In this document: in pieces, positions 55,149 to 64,000 of the stretch
How positions within the stretch are numbered: position 1 is the first letter of the stretch
Layout: each line of letters starts with the position of its first letter
Assembly: GCA_017656235.1 (NCBI GenBank)
Contig: JACDOF010000004.1
Location: forward strand, 1 to 64,000
DNA from: Brevibacillus sp.
GTDB taxonomy: Bacteria; Bacillota; Bacilli; Brevibacillales; Brevibacillaceae
Direction: 5' to 3'
DNA length: 64,000 nt
Made by a program: the position numbers and the translations under genes
The notes under the pieces: model-generated
What the model was told of the DNA's origin: nothing
The model's database searches: none
Seen by the model: the letters and a program-made list of their open reading frames with translations, nothing else

Positions 55149-55736
55149 ATGCAGAGTACCGCAACGTTGATATTGGCCTCTGCCTCGCCGCGGCGCAGGG
55201 AATTGCTGGCGACACTCGGCCTGCCCTTTCAGGTGGAAGTGAGCGAGGTGGACGAAACGATTTCTCCCGACATGTCCCCCGGAGAGGCCGTGCAGACACT
55301 GGCGCTTCGAAAGGCACGCGCTGTTGCCGGGAAAGTGGGGGAAGGTCTGGTAATCGGTTCCGATACGATCGTCGTGCTGGACGGGGAAATCCTCGGGAAA
55401 CCCAGCGATGAAAATGATGCGTACCGTATGCTCTCTTCCCTGAACGGACGGGAACACGAGGTGTTTACCGGGGTCGCCATCGTTGACGCCGCGTCAGGCC
55501 GGACGGAATTGGCCTACAGCACAACCAGGGTAAGGATCACCTCGCTTGGCGAGCAGCAGATTCGCGCCTACATCGCAACCGGTGAGCCAATGGACAAAGC
55601 CGGTTCTTACGCCATTCAGGGGATTGGTGCCACGATTGTCGAGGGTATTACAGGTGACTATTTTACCGTTGTCGGCCTTCCTCTTCATCTCACATCACAG
55701 CTTCTCTCGCGTTTTGGGGTTTCCGTATTGAGGTAA
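55149..55736 (+). CDS. maf: Maf family nucleotide pyrophosphatase
   Basis: Hydrolyses dTTP/UTP and modified nucleotides to monophosphates; linked to septum formation when overproduced in B. subtilis. The 195-residue protein has the family signatures LASASPRRRELL (residue 9), EVDE, GSDTIVVLDGEILGKP (near 70) and DKAGSYAIQGIGA (near 146). Complete. maf-radC-mreB is the B. subtilis order. Confidence 0.95.
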   Translation: MQSTATLILASASPRRRELLATLGLPFQVEVSEVDETISPDMSPGEAVQTLALRKARAVAGKVGEGLVIGSDTIVVLDGEILGKPSDENDAYRMLSSLNGREHEVFTGVAIVDAASGRTELAYSTTRVRITSLGEQQIRAYIATGEPMDKAGSYAIQGIGATIVEGITGDYFTVVGLPLHLTSQLLSRFGVSVLR

Positions 55737-55878
55737 CCAAATGCCTGGCTGATACGTACTTGTTACTGAACGTGTCAAGGGACAAATTCCTGACCCAACG
55801 ACTGCGGCAGGTTTGCCGACAGCAGGCTGAAGTCACCAAGGTTGGGCGAACCGCCTGAATCGGTAAGGAGGCGCAACC

Positions 55879-56580
55879 TTGCAAGCAATCACCTGTAACA
55901 AAAGTCAGATGAAAAACGTCCCTGTATATGAACGGCCTCGCGAAAGGCTGATTCGGCAGGGGACCGCTCCTCTGTCAGATGCCGAACTGCTGGCGATTTT
56001 GCTTCGCACCGGTCATCAGCGCGAGACGTGCTACCAGCTGGCACAGCGTCTCTTGACTGCGTTCGGCAGCTTGTACGGCATATCACAGGCTTCTCATCAA
56101 GAATTAATGAAAATAAAAGGAATCGGACCGGTGAAAGCAGTGGAGCTGCATGCTGCTTTTGAACTGGGGCGACGGCTGGCGCAAAGCGTCCGCAAAGAGG
56201 GAGCACCCGTCCGCATGCCTTGCGACGTGGTGGAATTGATGATGCCGGAAATGCGTCATCTCACCCAGGAACATTTCGTCTGTCTGTACCTGAACACCAA
56301 AAACCAGATCATCAGCAAGCAGACTGTTTTTGTCGGCAGTCTTGACGCTTCCATTGTACATCCGCGGGAAGTGTACCGGGAAGCGGTCCGGCGCAGCAGT
56401 GCTTCCGTCATCTGTCTACATAACCATCCGAGCGGCGATCCTACGCCCAGCCGGGAGGACATTGCGGTGACACGGATCCTGCGCGATGCCGGTGAACTGA
56501 TTGGCATTACCTTGCTTGATCACGTGATAATCGGAGACGGGTGTTTTGTCAGCCTGAAGGAACAAGGGTATTTTTCATAA
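55879..56580 (+). CDS. radC: RadC-family JAB/MPN domain protein
   Basis: A 233-residue protein with an N-terminal helix-hairpin-helix region (ERLIRQGTAPLSDAELLAILLRTG, split here as ERLIRQGTAPL and SDAELLAILLRTG) and a C-terminal JAB metallo-domain whose zinc motif is HNHPSGDPTPSRED (near residue 180). The old link to DNA repair is not supported by later work and the role is unclear. TTG 55879 was chosen because AAGGAGG is 7 bases upstream; ATG 55909 has no such site. Confidence 0.92.
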   Translation: MQAITCNKSQMKNVPVYERPRERLIRQGTAPLSDAELLAILLRTGHQRETCYQLAQRLLTAFGSLYGISQASHQELMKIKGIGPVKAVELHAAFELGRRLAQSVRKEGAPVRMPCDVVELMMPEMRHLTQEHFVCLYLNTKNQIISKQTVFVGSLDASIVHPREVYREAVRRSSASVICLHNHPSGDPTPSREDIAVTRILRDAGELIGITLLDHVIIGDGCFVSLKEQGYFS

Positions 56581-56668
56581 AACAATGCAGCAGCAAGCAC
56601 AACAACACGCACGGGATCAGCGGAAGCAAACCGCTTCCGCTTGACAGAAGACGGAAGGAGATCAATGT

Positions 56669-57712
56669 ATGTTTGGCGGTTTTACACGCGATCTGGGGAT
56701 AGATTTGGGAACTGCGAATACACTGGTATACGTCAAAGGAAAGGGCATTATCGTGCGCGAGCCGTCCGTAGTGGCGATCCGCACGGATACCAATACCATT
56801 GAAGCGGTTGGCAATGCCGCCAAGAGCATGATCGGCCGAACCCCCGGCAACATCGTTGCTGTTCGGCCAATGAAGGACGGAGTGATCGCCGATTTTGATA
56901 CCACAGCTACAATGATGCGATATTTCATCCGGCAGGCGCAAAAAAATCAGGGGGTGTTTTCCCGCAGGCCCAATGTGATGGTTTGCGTTCCGTCCGGAAT
57001 TACGGCAGTGGAAAAGCGGGCCGTGGAGGACGCGACCAAACAGGCGGGCGCGAAAGAAGCCTACACCATAGAGGAACCGTTTGCCGCGGCAATCGGTGCC
57101 GACCTGCCCGTATGGGAACCGACAGGGAGCATGGTTGTCGACATTGGCGGCGGCACCACCGAAGTGGCCATCATCTCGCTTGGCGGTATTGTTACCAGCC
57201 GTTCCATCCGGATTGCCGGAGATGAAATGGACGAAGCGATCATCCAGTACATCAAGCGCCGTTACAACCTGATGATCGGTGAACGGACCGCTGAGTCGCT
57301 GAAACTGGAAATCGGTTCGGCGATTGCTCCCGATGAGACGGAGTCGGTCGAAATTCGCGGGCGCGACCTCGTGACGGGGCTACCCAAGACGATTACGGTG
57401 ACCAGTGTGGAAATAGCGGAAGCGCTGGCGGAAACGGTACAGGCGATCATCGATGCGGTGAAAATCACCTTGGAGAAAAGTCCGCCGGAACTGGCCGCTG
57501 ACATCATGGACCGGGGGATCGTGCTGACCGGGGGAGGAGCGCTGCTGCGCAACCTCGACCGACTGCTTTCCAAAGAGACGGGAATGCCGGTGCACGTCGC
57601 CGAAAACGCATTGGACTGCGTGGCAATCGGGACCGGACGCGCGCTGGAAAATCTGCATTTGTTCAAGTCCAAACACGGAATAACCTCCTCTCGCACAAAG
57701 CGGGGCAGGTAG
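56669..57712 (+). CDS. mreB: Rod-shape determining actin-like protein MreB
   Basis: An ATP-binding, actin-like filament protein under the inner membrane that guides lateral wall synthesis. Phosphate loops: [12 protein letters not shown] (residue 9) and [14 protein letters not shown] (near 158); the adenosine motif [11 protein letters not shown] is near 290. 347 residues. GGAAGGAG precedes the ATG. Just upstream, GCGGAAGC/GCTTCCGC (56620-56640) forms a hairpin without a T-run, perhaps the end of radC transcripts. mreB heads the mreBCD-minCD set. Confidence 0.97.
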   Translation: MFGGFTRDLGIDLGTANTLVYVKGKGIIVREPSVVAIRTDTNTIEAVGNAAKSMIGRTPGNIVAVRPMKDGVIADFDTTATMMRYFIRQAQKNQGVFSRRPNVMVCVPSGITAVEKRAVEDATKQAGAKEAYTIEEPFAAAIGADLPVWEPTGSMVVDIGGGTTEVAIISLGGIVTSRSIRIAGDEMDEAIIQYIKRRYNLMIGERTAESLKLEIGSAIAPDETESVEIRGRDLVTGLPKTITVTSVEIAEALAETVQAIIDAVKITLEKSPPELAADIMDRGIVLTGGGALLRNLDRLLSKETGMPVHVAENALDCVAIGTGRALENLHLFKSKHGITSSRTKRGR

Positions 57713-57728
57713 TCAGGAGATCGAGGTC

Positions 57729-58715
57729 ATGTCGTTCTTTGGCAATAAACGACTGATTATCATGCTCACAGGCTTGGTTTTGCTCATTTCCGTAATGGGT
57801 TTTACGGCACGCGAGCGAGAGAACCTGACCTGGCCTGAAAAATTTATCAAGGATACGTTTAGCTTGATGCAGGGCTTGTTTTACCGCCCTGCTCAGGCTT
57901 TTTCCCATTTTGTGGCAGAAGTATCCGATGCCTATCATGTCTACCAGGAGAACCGCGTACTGAAGGCCAGCCTCGACAAGTACGCACAGACGACAGCGCA
58001 ATTGAAACTGCTGGAGGCGGAAAATGCGAGGCTGCGTCAGCTGCTGGACGCCAAGACGCGGCTGCACGATTACAAGTTGCGGGTGGCGGAGGTGGTTGCC
58101 CGCAACTCTGACCACTGGAATGACGTCATCACCATCGACAAGGGACTCGTACACGGGATTCAAAAGGACATGGCCGTTATTACGGCACAAGGCTTGATCG
58201 GCAGGGTCAAGAGCGTGGCCAACTTTTCCGCCACGGTGGAGCTGTTGACGGGGATTGAGAACAGCAATCATCTTTCCGCAGTGGTTCTCGCGGAAAAAAA
58301 GACGGGTGATGCCGTCACGCTGCAGCAGGTTTCCGGCGTGATTGAAGAGTACGATCCCCGTCAGCGCTTACTGATTATGCGAAAAATTCCGTTGGGAAAC
58401 AAACTGGAGCCAGGGCAGCAGGTGGTTACATCCGGCATGGGAGGCGTGATCCCGCGTGGTTTGCTGGTCGGCAAAGTGGTCGGCGTAGAGGCCGGTGATT
58501 ACGGTTTGACGCAGACGGTATACGTAAAGCCGAGTGCTGATTTGACACAGTTAAGCGAAGTGATGGTAGTGGAGCGGGCCTTTGTCACCACCCCTGATGG
58601 TCAGTTGGTGCCCTCTTCGCCGGATGCCGTCAATGCGGGAGAGCAAAGCGAGGCTGTCGGCAATGAGCCGGCAGGTGATTATCCCGCCTCTTCAGAGGAA
58701 GGGGGAAGGCGCTGA
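57729..58715 (+). CDS. mreC: Rod-shape determining protein MreC
   Basis: A bitopic membrane protein connecting MreB to the wall synthases. Transmembrane helix about residues 10-28, a coiled coil (about 65-105, YHVYQENRVLKASLDKY...), then two beta domains: ARNSDHWNDVITIDKG and VITAQGLIGRVK, VVTSGMGGVIPRGLLVGKV. 328 residues, with a polar tail after about 290. Its stop codon overlaps the mreD start by one base. Confidence 0.95.
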   Translation: MSFFGNKRLIIMLTGLVLLISVMGFTARERENLTWPEKFIKDTFSLMQGLFYRPAQAFSHFVAEVSDAYHVYQENRVLKASLDKYAQTTAQLKLLEAENARLRQLLDAKTRLHDYKLRVAEVVARNSDHWNDVITIDKGLVHGIQKDMAVITAQGLIGRVKSVANFSATVELLTGIENSNHLSAVVLAEKKTGDAVTLQQVSGVIEEYDPRQRLLIMRKIPLGNKLEPGQQVVTSGMGGVIPRGLLVGKVVGVEAGDYGLTQTVYVKPSADLTQLSEVMVVERAFVTTPDGQLVPSSPDAVNAGEQSEAVGNEPAGDYPASSEEGGRR

Positions 58716-59236
58716 TGCCGCGGTTGATTCTCTCCCTAACCCTGCTGGTGCTGCTGCTGCTGGAAGGAACGGTGCTGCAGCAGCTGCTGCCGGGTGTTTG
58801 GGGACTGCCATGGGAAGCGGTGCCCCGTTTTGTATTGGTCGGCGTCGTGCTGATTGGTCTGTTTCTCAATCGGCGTGAAGCCTTGGTGTACGGGTTGGTG
58901 TTCGGATTTCTGCACGACGTTTTGTACAACCAGATTATTGGCATTCATACGCTGACGATGATGGTGGCCGGGTATTTTGCCGGCATGACCCTGCTTTTGT
59001 TCCACCACAGCCTGGCAGTCGTGTTTTCCACACTCCTTCTGGTCCTGTTTGGACATGAGTGGCTGTTGTACAGTTTATACCGCTTGTTTTTCCCCCTCGA
59101 CGTTGATGTACAATGGATGCTGAGACAGCAAATATTGCCAACCATTGGCCTGAATTTGCTGTTCGCCGTACTGATTTACCTCCCGATGAAAAAGATTTGT
59201 GCCAACGTGGGTAATCGCAGCGTGAGCATGGAATAA
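58715..59236 (+). CDS. mreD: Rod-shape determining protein MreD
   Basis: A 173-residue membrane protein with five or six hydrophobic helices. GLVFGFLHDVLYNQIIGIHTL (split: GLVFGFLHDVLY, NQIIGIHTL) near residue 52 is the conserved MreD stretch. It is thought to hold MreC and PBP2/RodA together. It overlaps mreC (TGATG) and is followed by a class B penicillin-binding protein gene, the usual elongasome partner. Confidence 0.93.
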   Translation: MPRLILSLTLLVLLLLEGTVLQQLLPGVWGLPWEAVPRFVLVGVVLIGLFLNRREALVYGLVFGFLHDVLYNQIIGIHTLTMMVAGYFAGMTLLLFHHSLAVVFSTLLLVLFGHEWLLYSLYRLFFPLDVDVQWMLRQQILPTIGLNLLFAVLIYLPMKKICANVGNRSVSME

Positions 59237-59320
59237 TCGGGACTGCCGTATGTTCGTGCCCCTGACGTGAACGGATGCCGTACCAAAGCGGAAAATCTGC
59301 AGGGAAAGGAGGAGACACAG

Positions 59321-61738
59321 GTGGAAGAGAAGAAGCCGGAGCAGTCGCATATCCCCTTCCGACTGAACATTTTGTTCTTTATCGTCTTTATCTTCTTCGC
59401 AGCCATCATCCTGCGCCTTGCATACGTGCAGCTGGTTGAGGGCGAGCAGTACAAGCACGATTTGGAGATGTACAGTACGCGTGAACTCCCGATTCCTGCC
59501 CCGCGCGGCCGCATACTGGACCGCAATGGCGTTGTGCTCGTTTCCAACAAGCCGGTTTACACCGTTACGTATGTGGAAGAGCAGGATCAGGACATTGACG
59601 AGGAAAGGGTGGCAGAAAAGCTGGCCACGATTCTGAAGTTGGACGAAGAACCGGGTACGGACAAGGAGTTGTTGAAACGGGCGGTGGAACTGCATACAAC
59701 GCTGCCGGTCTCGTTGGGACCAAAAGAGACCGCTGAGTTGATCGAGCGGCTCAAGGAACGGCTCAACCGCCTGCCAAAGGTCGAAAAGGTACCTTCCCTC
59801 TCAAATACAGAGTTGGTCAAATCGGCGCTATTGGCCGGGATGCGGGTAAAAGCTTATCTTGACGAGGAACAGCTTGCTGAGTTGAAGGAGAAACTGGCGG
59901 CAGTAGTGAAAGAGGGGGCGAAAAACCTTGCGTACATGTCGGAGTACCAGCTGCTCCAAACCGCATTTTCAAACGACGTGGAGATCGCGATTCCGCTGGA
60001 AAAAAACGAGCGGGAGGAGTTGATCAAGGAATTGACGGCGCAGCTTAAGGCGCTGCCTCGGCCGGTCGAATTAGCAGAAATGACCGACATGGAACTTCTT
60101 GGCTATGCTTCCCGCTTTGACTTTGAGGTGACGCTGCCGCTGAGCGATGCACAGCGGACATTTCAATGGAACAAGCTGACCCTTCTAAAAGAGATGCGCT
60201 CGTACAATCTGCCCAGTTATGTCCCGCGCCGGGTAAAGGTGAACATTTCGGAGCAGGAAATGGCCAAGATCGTGGAGCGGCGGATGGAACTCCCCGGTGT
60301 GGACGTCATCGTCGAGCCGATTCGGCAGATTCGCGAAGATGATGACGACAAGAACTTTGCCACGCACGTCCTGGGAAGTACCGTTGCGATTCGGCCGGAA
60401 CAGCTGGACGAATACCTGGCCCGCGGGTACAGCCCGACAGACCGGGTGGGCGAGTTGGGACTGGAGCTGTACTACGAAGAGCAGCTTCGGGGCAGGGACG
60501 GCGTGATGGAAGTCCACGTCAACAAGAACTCGGAAATGGTGGAAAAGCGCATGCGTCAGCCTGCGGAGCCCGGCAACGATCTGGTTCTGGCCATGGACTG
60601 GCGGTTCCAAAGCAAAGTGGAAGAAATCCTGCGTACCAGCATTCAGGAAATCCGCAGCGACCCGAAAAAATCAAAAGAGATCTCGGAAGCTCACGCGATT
60701 GTGATGAATCCGAAAACGGGCGAAATCCTGGCTATGGCCAGCTATCCCGACTACAATCTCAACCTCCACTACAACCGGGAAGAGTTTAACAAGAGGTACC
60801 ACACGGAGATTCTGCCCAACCAGCGCAACGATCTGATCAACGCCGCCTACGCTCCCGGGTCTACGGTGAAGCCGATTTCCGTCATGATCGCGCTGCAGGA
60901 AGGCTTGACCACCCCCAATGAGACGATTTACGACACCGGGGGCTTAAACGTAGGAAACGTCTACATGAAAAACTGGAGAGCGGGCGGACACGGTCGAGTG
61001 GATGCCAGACGGGCGCTGCAGGTGTCCAACAACACGTATATGTACGCGATGGCGCTGCGCCTGGCCGAAAAAGCATACAGCCAGAACAAAAGTTACAAGG
61101 AGCAGTTCGCTGTTCTCGACTACTACAATGCGCAGTTCGGGTTAGGGGTGAAAACCGGTGTTGACCTGCCTGGTGAAATCACCGGCTGGTTTGCCAAAGA
61201 TACCTACCTGGGCAATCTGGCGCACGCCTTTATCGGGCAGTACGACAACTTTACCCCGATGCAGCTGGCCCAATATGTCTCCACTCTGGCCAATGACGGC
61301 TACCGTCTGCGACCGCATTTCGTCAAAGAGATCCGCAAGGGGACGACCGACCCGGATCAGCCTGGACCCGTCCTCACCGTGATGAAACCGGAAGTGCTGA
61401 ACCGGATCGAGATCGACCCCAAATGGCTCAAGGTGATCCAGGAAGGGATGCGGATGGTCACCATGCCGGGAGGAACGGCCTACTATTCGTTCAAGGATCT
61501 CCCGTTCACCGTTGCCGCCAAAACGGGGACGGCACAAACGGGCTCAGCAGCCGACAACTCGCTGATCATCGGGTATGCGCCGTATGAGGATCCACAGGTG
61601 TCATTCGTTGTGATTGTTCCCAAGGGCGGTCACGGTTCCGATTCATCCGGACCGATTGCCAGAAAAATCTTGGAAGCCTATCACCAGCTATACCCATTGT
61701 CTTCGTCCGCTCCTGTCCAGACAGAGCCCTCGCGCTGA
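59321..61738 (+). CDS. Class B penicillin-binding protein 2 (elongasome transpeptidase) with four pedestal repeats
   Basis: An 805-residue transpeptidase that cross-links peptidoglycan for elongation. Membrane helix about 16-38, then the conserved PAPRGRILDRNGVVL (near 60). Residues about 112-300 hold four tandem repeats of about 46 residues, beginning TDKELLKRA, LSNTELVKS, MSEYQLLQT and MTDMELLGY. The dimerisation region (GVDVIVEPIRQI, THVLGST) and the transpeptidase domain follow: SxxK in APGSTVKPIS (near 512), SxN in QVSNNTYMYA (near 570), KTG in AAKTGTAQTG (near 733). GTG 59321 is preceded by GGAGGAG. The gene sits between mreD and minC, so it is likely the MreBCD partner. Confidence 0.93.
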   Translation: MEEKKPEQSHIPFRLNILFFIVFIFFAAIILRLAYVQLVEGEQYKHDLEMYSTRELPIPAPRGRILDRNGVVLVSNKPVYTVTYVEEQDQDIDEERVAEKLATILKLDEEPGTDKELLKRAVELHTTLPVSLGPKETAELIERLKERLNRLPKVEKVPSLSNTELVKSALLAGMRVKAYLDEEQLAELKEKLAAVVKEGAKNLAYMSEYQLLQTAFSNDVEIAIPLEKNEREELIKELTAQLKALPRPVELAEMTDMELLGYASRFDFEVTLPLSDAQRTFQWNKLTLLKEMRSYNLPSYVPRRVKVNISEQEMAKIVERRMELPGVDVIVEPIRQIREDDDDKNFATHVLGSTVAIRPEQLDEYLARGYSPTDRVGELGLELYYEEQLRGRDGVMEVHVNKNSEMVEKRMRQPAEPGNDLVLAMDWRFQSKVEEILRTSIQEIRSDPKKSKEISEAHAIVMNPKTGEILAMASYPDYNLNLHYNREEFNKRYHTEILPNQRNDLINAAYAPGSTVKPISVMIALQEGLTTPNETIYDTGGLNVGNVYMKNWRAGGHGRVDARRALQVSNNTYMYAMALRLAEKAYSQNKSYKEQFAVLDYYNAQFGLGVKTGVDLPGEITGWFAKDTYLGNLAHAFIGQYDNFTPMQLAQYVSTLANDGYRLRPHFVKEIRKGTTDPDQPGPVLTVMKPEVLNRIEIDPKWLKVIQEGMRMVTMPGGTAYYSFKDLPFTVAAKTGTAQTGSAADNSLIIGYAPYEDPQVSFVVIVPKGGHGSDSSGPIARKILEAYHQLYPLSSSAPVQTEPSR

Positions 61739-61821
61739 CGATCGGTCTCGTAATTTTTATCGGCAGAGCAGGATTCTTTTCCCTGCATGGCGAATGGTAA
61801 CGGTCGAGGTGAAACAGGGAG

Positions 61822-62502
61822 ATGACCACGACCAGGAGTAAAGTGACGATCAAAGGAACAAAAGATGGCCTTGTTTTCATCATGGACGATACCTGTTCCT
61901 TTGACGAGTTGTTAGCCGATCTGCGGGAAAAGATCGAGCACAGCCATCAGCAGATCTTGACCGGTCCGTTAATCCGTGTGACGCTCAAGCTTGGCAAACG
62001 GTACTGCACACCGGAGCAGCTGGAAGAGCTGACGCAGATCATTCGCCAAAAAGGGAATCTGGTCATCCACACGATTGACACAGAAGTGATCTCCAAAGAA
62101 GAGGCGTATGCGGAATTGTCGAAAACGAACTTCCTCATAGAGGCCCGTACCATCCGCTCCGGACAGGTGCTGGAGTTTGACGGAGATATCCTGATTCTTG
62201 GCGACGTCAACCCTGGCGGGACGGTGAAAAGTACGGGCAGTATTTACGTCATGGGCAGCCTGCGCGGTGTCGCTCATGCTGGCATCAACGGGGATACCGG
62301 CAAGGTGATCGCCTCATCCTCGCTCCAGCCGACCCAACTGCGGATCGCCGAGGTGATCAGCAGACCCGGTGACGAGTGGGTGAATGCGAAGGGCGTCGCC
62401 GAGTTTGCTTATTTGGAAGATGGAAAAATGCTGGTAGCCAAGATGAGCTACCTGCATCGCGTCAGGCCGGACTTCGGATGGAAAAAAGCGTTCGGCTTGT
62501 AG
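61822..62502 (+). CDS. minC: Septum site-determining protein MinC
   Basis: Inhibits FtsZ assembly away from mid-cell together with MinD. A 226-residue protein: N-terminal FtsZ-interacting domain (about 1-100: VTIKGTKDGLVFIMDD) and C-terminal beta-helix (about 120-220: GQVLEFDGDILILGDVNPGG, GSIYVMGSLRGVAHAG). minC-minD follow mreBCD as in B. subtilis. GGGAG lies before the ATG. Confidence 0.95.
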   Translation: MTTTRSKVTIKGTKDGLVFIMDDTCSFDELLADLREKIEHSHQQILTGPLIRVTLKLGKRYCTPEQLEELTQIIRQKGNLVIHTIDTEVISKEEAYAELSKTNFLIEARTIRSGQVLEFDGDILILGDVNPGGTVKSTGSIYVMGSLRGVAHAGINGDTGKVIASSSLQPTQLRIAEVISRPGDEWVNAKGVAEFAYLEDGKMLVAKMSYLHRVRPDFGWKKAFGL

Positions 62503-62520
62503 GAAGAGGAGGTAAGCGTA

Positions 62521-63315
62521 TTGGGCATCGCGATTGTCGTAACTTCAGGCAAAGGTGGAGTAGGCAAAACGACGACTTCAGCAAACATTGGGAGTGCGCT
62601 GGCACTTCTCGGTCAAAAAGTATGCATGGTCGATACGGATATAGGACTCCGCAACCTTGATGTGGTGATGGGTCTGGAGAACCGCATCCTGTACGACCTG
62701 GTCGATGTGGCGACAGGAACGTGCGCGCTGCAAAAGGCGCTGATCAACGACAAGCGCTTTGAAAATCTGGCCCTGCTGCCTGCCGCCCAAACCAAGGATA
62801 AAAGTGCCGTTACCCCGGAGCAGATGGAAGAGATCATTACGCAGCTAAAGCGCGAATATGATTATGTCATCATCGATTGTCCCGCTGGAATTGAGCAGGG
62901 CTTCCGGAACGCAGTCAGCGGTGCGGACCAGGCGATTGTCGTCACCACACCGGAGAAGGCGGCAGTGCGCGACGCCGACCGGATCATCGGGTTATTGGAA
63001 AGAGAAAAGGTGGGTATGCCCAAATTGGTCATCAACCGAGTCCGTGCGCACATGGTGAAAAGCGGCGACATGCTGGATGTGGAAGACATTCTGGGAGTTC
63101 TGGCCATTGACTTGATCGGTGTCGTGCCTGATGATGAATATGTGATCAAGTCGGCCAATTCCGGGGAGCCGGCTGTGATGAATCACGAATCACGTGCTTC
63201 GCTTGCTTATCGCAACATCGCGCGACGCCTGCTTGGGGAGTCGGTTCCGCTGCTGCCCTTGGAAGAAAAGAAAGGCGTTTTCAGCAGGATGCGCAAATTT
63301 TTGGGATTGACATAA
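62521..63315 (+). CDS. minD: Septum site-determining ATPase MinD
   Basis: A membrane-associated ParA-like ATPase that positions MinC. Deviant Walker A SGKGGVGKTT at residue 10 (both lysines present), VDTDIGLRNLD near 39, DCPAGIE near 119, and the C-terminal amphipathic membrane-targeting helix GVFSRMRKFLGL. 264 residues. TTG start 62521 with GAGGAGG about 8 bases upstream. Confidence 0.97.
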   Translation: MGIAIVVTSGKGGVGKTTTSANIGSALALLGQKVCMVDTDIGLRNLDVVMGLENRILYDLVDVATGTCALQKALINDKRFENLALLPAAQTKDKSAVTPEQMEEIITQLKREYDYVIIDCPAGIEQGFRNAVSGADQAIVVTTPEKAAVRDADRIIGLLEREKVGMPKLVINRVRAHMVKSGDMLDVEDILGVLAIDLIGVVPDDEYVIKSANSGEPAVMNHESRASLAYRNIARRLLGESVPLLPLEEKKGVFSRMRKFLGLT

Positions 63316-63364
63316 GTGGCGATTGGCAGAGGAATGAATGCGCCAAACTGTCATCAGGGAACAC

Positions 63365-63395
63365 GGAACAGGGGATTTCGCTCCTGTTTCTTTTA
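63365..63395 (+). terminator. Terminator after minD
   Basis: GGAACAGGGG pairs with CTCCTGTTTC (63381-63390), followed by a T-rich tail. Confidence 0.75.
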
Positions 63396-63416
63396 TGTCC
63401 AGAGGAGGGGGATAGT

Positions 63417-64000
63417 GTGGATCTGGAGAAGCGTCACCTGAAAGAACTGGACTGGACGATCCTGCTGATTCTGGTCGGATTGGGCGCTTACAGTTACTTG
63501 GGGATATCCGGATCAGCGGCGGGTCTTGAGACCGCCCAGAAACAGGTGGTGTGGTATGTACTCGGCTTTATCGTACTCGGTGCCAGCCTGCTGATTGACT
63601 ATCAGCTGTACAAAGGTCTGGCCTACCTTTTGTACGGAATTGGCATTGTGCTGTTGATTGGCGTTCTGTTTACACCTCCGATCAACAATGCCACCAGTTG
63701 GTACGATTTGGGGCCTGTGTTGTTTCAACCGTCGGAAATCATGAAGCTGTTCATCATCCTGGCTACCGCCCGTTATTTGGCCAAACAGAGCGAAAACCCG
63801 GATCGGTTCAGCAAGTTTTACCATCTGTTTCCTCCTGCTCTTCTGGTCGGTGTCCCGCTTGTTCTCGTCCTGATTCAACCTGATTTGGGTACGGCGATGG
63901 TTTACGTGGGCATTCTCGCCTCCATGCTCGTCGTCGGCGGGATACGCCTGCGCCATGTCCTGTACCTGGGGTCGATGGTCGGAAGCTTCTTTGCGGGCAT
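63417..64000 (+). CDS. RodA/FtsW/SpoVE-family SEDS protein, cut by the window end
   Basis: The first 194 codons of a SEDS glycan polymerase/lipid II-handling membrane protein. It begins VDLEKRHLKELDWTILLILV; several membrane helices follow. The family stretch TSWYDLGPVLFQPSEIMKL (near residue 90) and LIQPDLGTAMVYV (near 150) are present. GTG 63417 was chosen because AGAGGAGG lies about 8 bases upstream. Position after mreBCD-PBP2-minCD favours RodA over FtsW. In B. subtilis minD is followed by spoIVFA-spoIVFB; here they are displaced or absent. Confidence 0.9.
   Translation, partial: MDLEKRHLKELDWTILLILVGLGAYSYLGISGSAAGLETAQKQVVWYVLGFIVLGASLLIDYQLYKGLAYLLYGIGIVLLIGVLFTPPINNATSWYDLGPVLFQPSEIMKLFIILATARYLAKQSENPDRFSKFYHLFPPALLVGVPLVLVLIQPDLGTAMVYVGILASMLVVGGIRLRHVLYLGSMVGSFFAG

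Noticed and set aside
55737-55878. Riboswitch or repeat copy in the maf-radC gap
   Set aside because: A CCCAACG/GGTTGGG pairing is possible, but there is no match to a known riboswitch core or to the repeat arms.
1-64000. CRISPR arrays, tRNA or rRNA genes
   Set aside because: No regularly spaced repeats and no cloverleaf or rRNA-like sequence were recognised in any intergenic gap.

Overview
The window comes from the chromosome of an endospore-forming, moderately GC-rich member of the Bacilli, most like Brevibacillus or a close relative. Sporulation genes (gerE fragment, gerM, lonB, spoVID, ysxE, spoIIB) sit among housekeeping genes in nearly the order known from Bacillus subtilis: gerE, racE/murI, gerM, rph, ysnA, ysnB; tig, clpX, lonB, lonA, ysxC; hemAXCDBL, spoVID, ysxE; valS, folC, comC, spoIIB, maf, radC, mreBCD, minCD. 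No rRNA, tRNA or CRISPR array was seen.

Bases 1 to about 2950 are the right end of a prophage: a lysin-like glucosaminidase/trypsin-fold fusion and a large serine recombinase. The recombinase runs into 29 codons that match the C-terminus of the sporulation regulator GerE. The break falls inside the GerE recognition helix. The element therefore appears to split gerE, as skin splits sigK and SPbeta splits spsM, and could restore the gene by excising in the mother cell. This is the main finding.

Bases 3.1-5.6 kb carry vanW, a tiny BsrG/TxpA-like type I toxin with a convergent antisense RNA, and an Fe/Mn superoxide dismutase. Bases 5.7-18.3 kb hold murI, gerM, rph-rdgB-ysnB, tig, clpP-clpX, lonB (with a textbook sigma-F promoter), lonA and engB. 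Bases 18.3-26.2 kb interrupt the conserved order with an accessory block: a GH84 beta-N-acetylglucosaminidase, an M42 aminopeptidase, a small unknown protein, an EamA transporter, a chemoreceptor and a catalase.

Bases 26.3-35.1 kb are a heme operon: hemA, hemX, precorrin-2 dehydrogenase, hemC, a cobA-hemD fusion, hemB, a fused two-domain siroheme decarboxylase (AhbA-AhbB) and hemL. The operon can make siroheme and also carries the enzyme that begins the siroheme-to-heme route. Bases 35.3-41 kb hold a secreted 5'-nucleotidase and the spore-coat genes spoVID, ysxE and a ysxE/cotS-like paralogue. Bases 41-46.4 kb contain two tiny genes, a YitT transporter and an orphan partner-switching module (membrane PP2C phosphatase, RsbW-like kinase, STAS antagonist). 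Bases 46.4-64 kb are T-box-valS, folC, murC, comC-like peptidase, spoIIB, a DUF4321 gene, maf, radC, mreBCD, a PBP2 with four internal repeats, minCD and the start of a rodA/ftsW-family gene.

A family of fold-back intergenic repeats lies after clpX, the GH84 gene, the chemoreceptor and murC, always in the same orientation. Two copies are bracketed by duplicated terminator hairpins.
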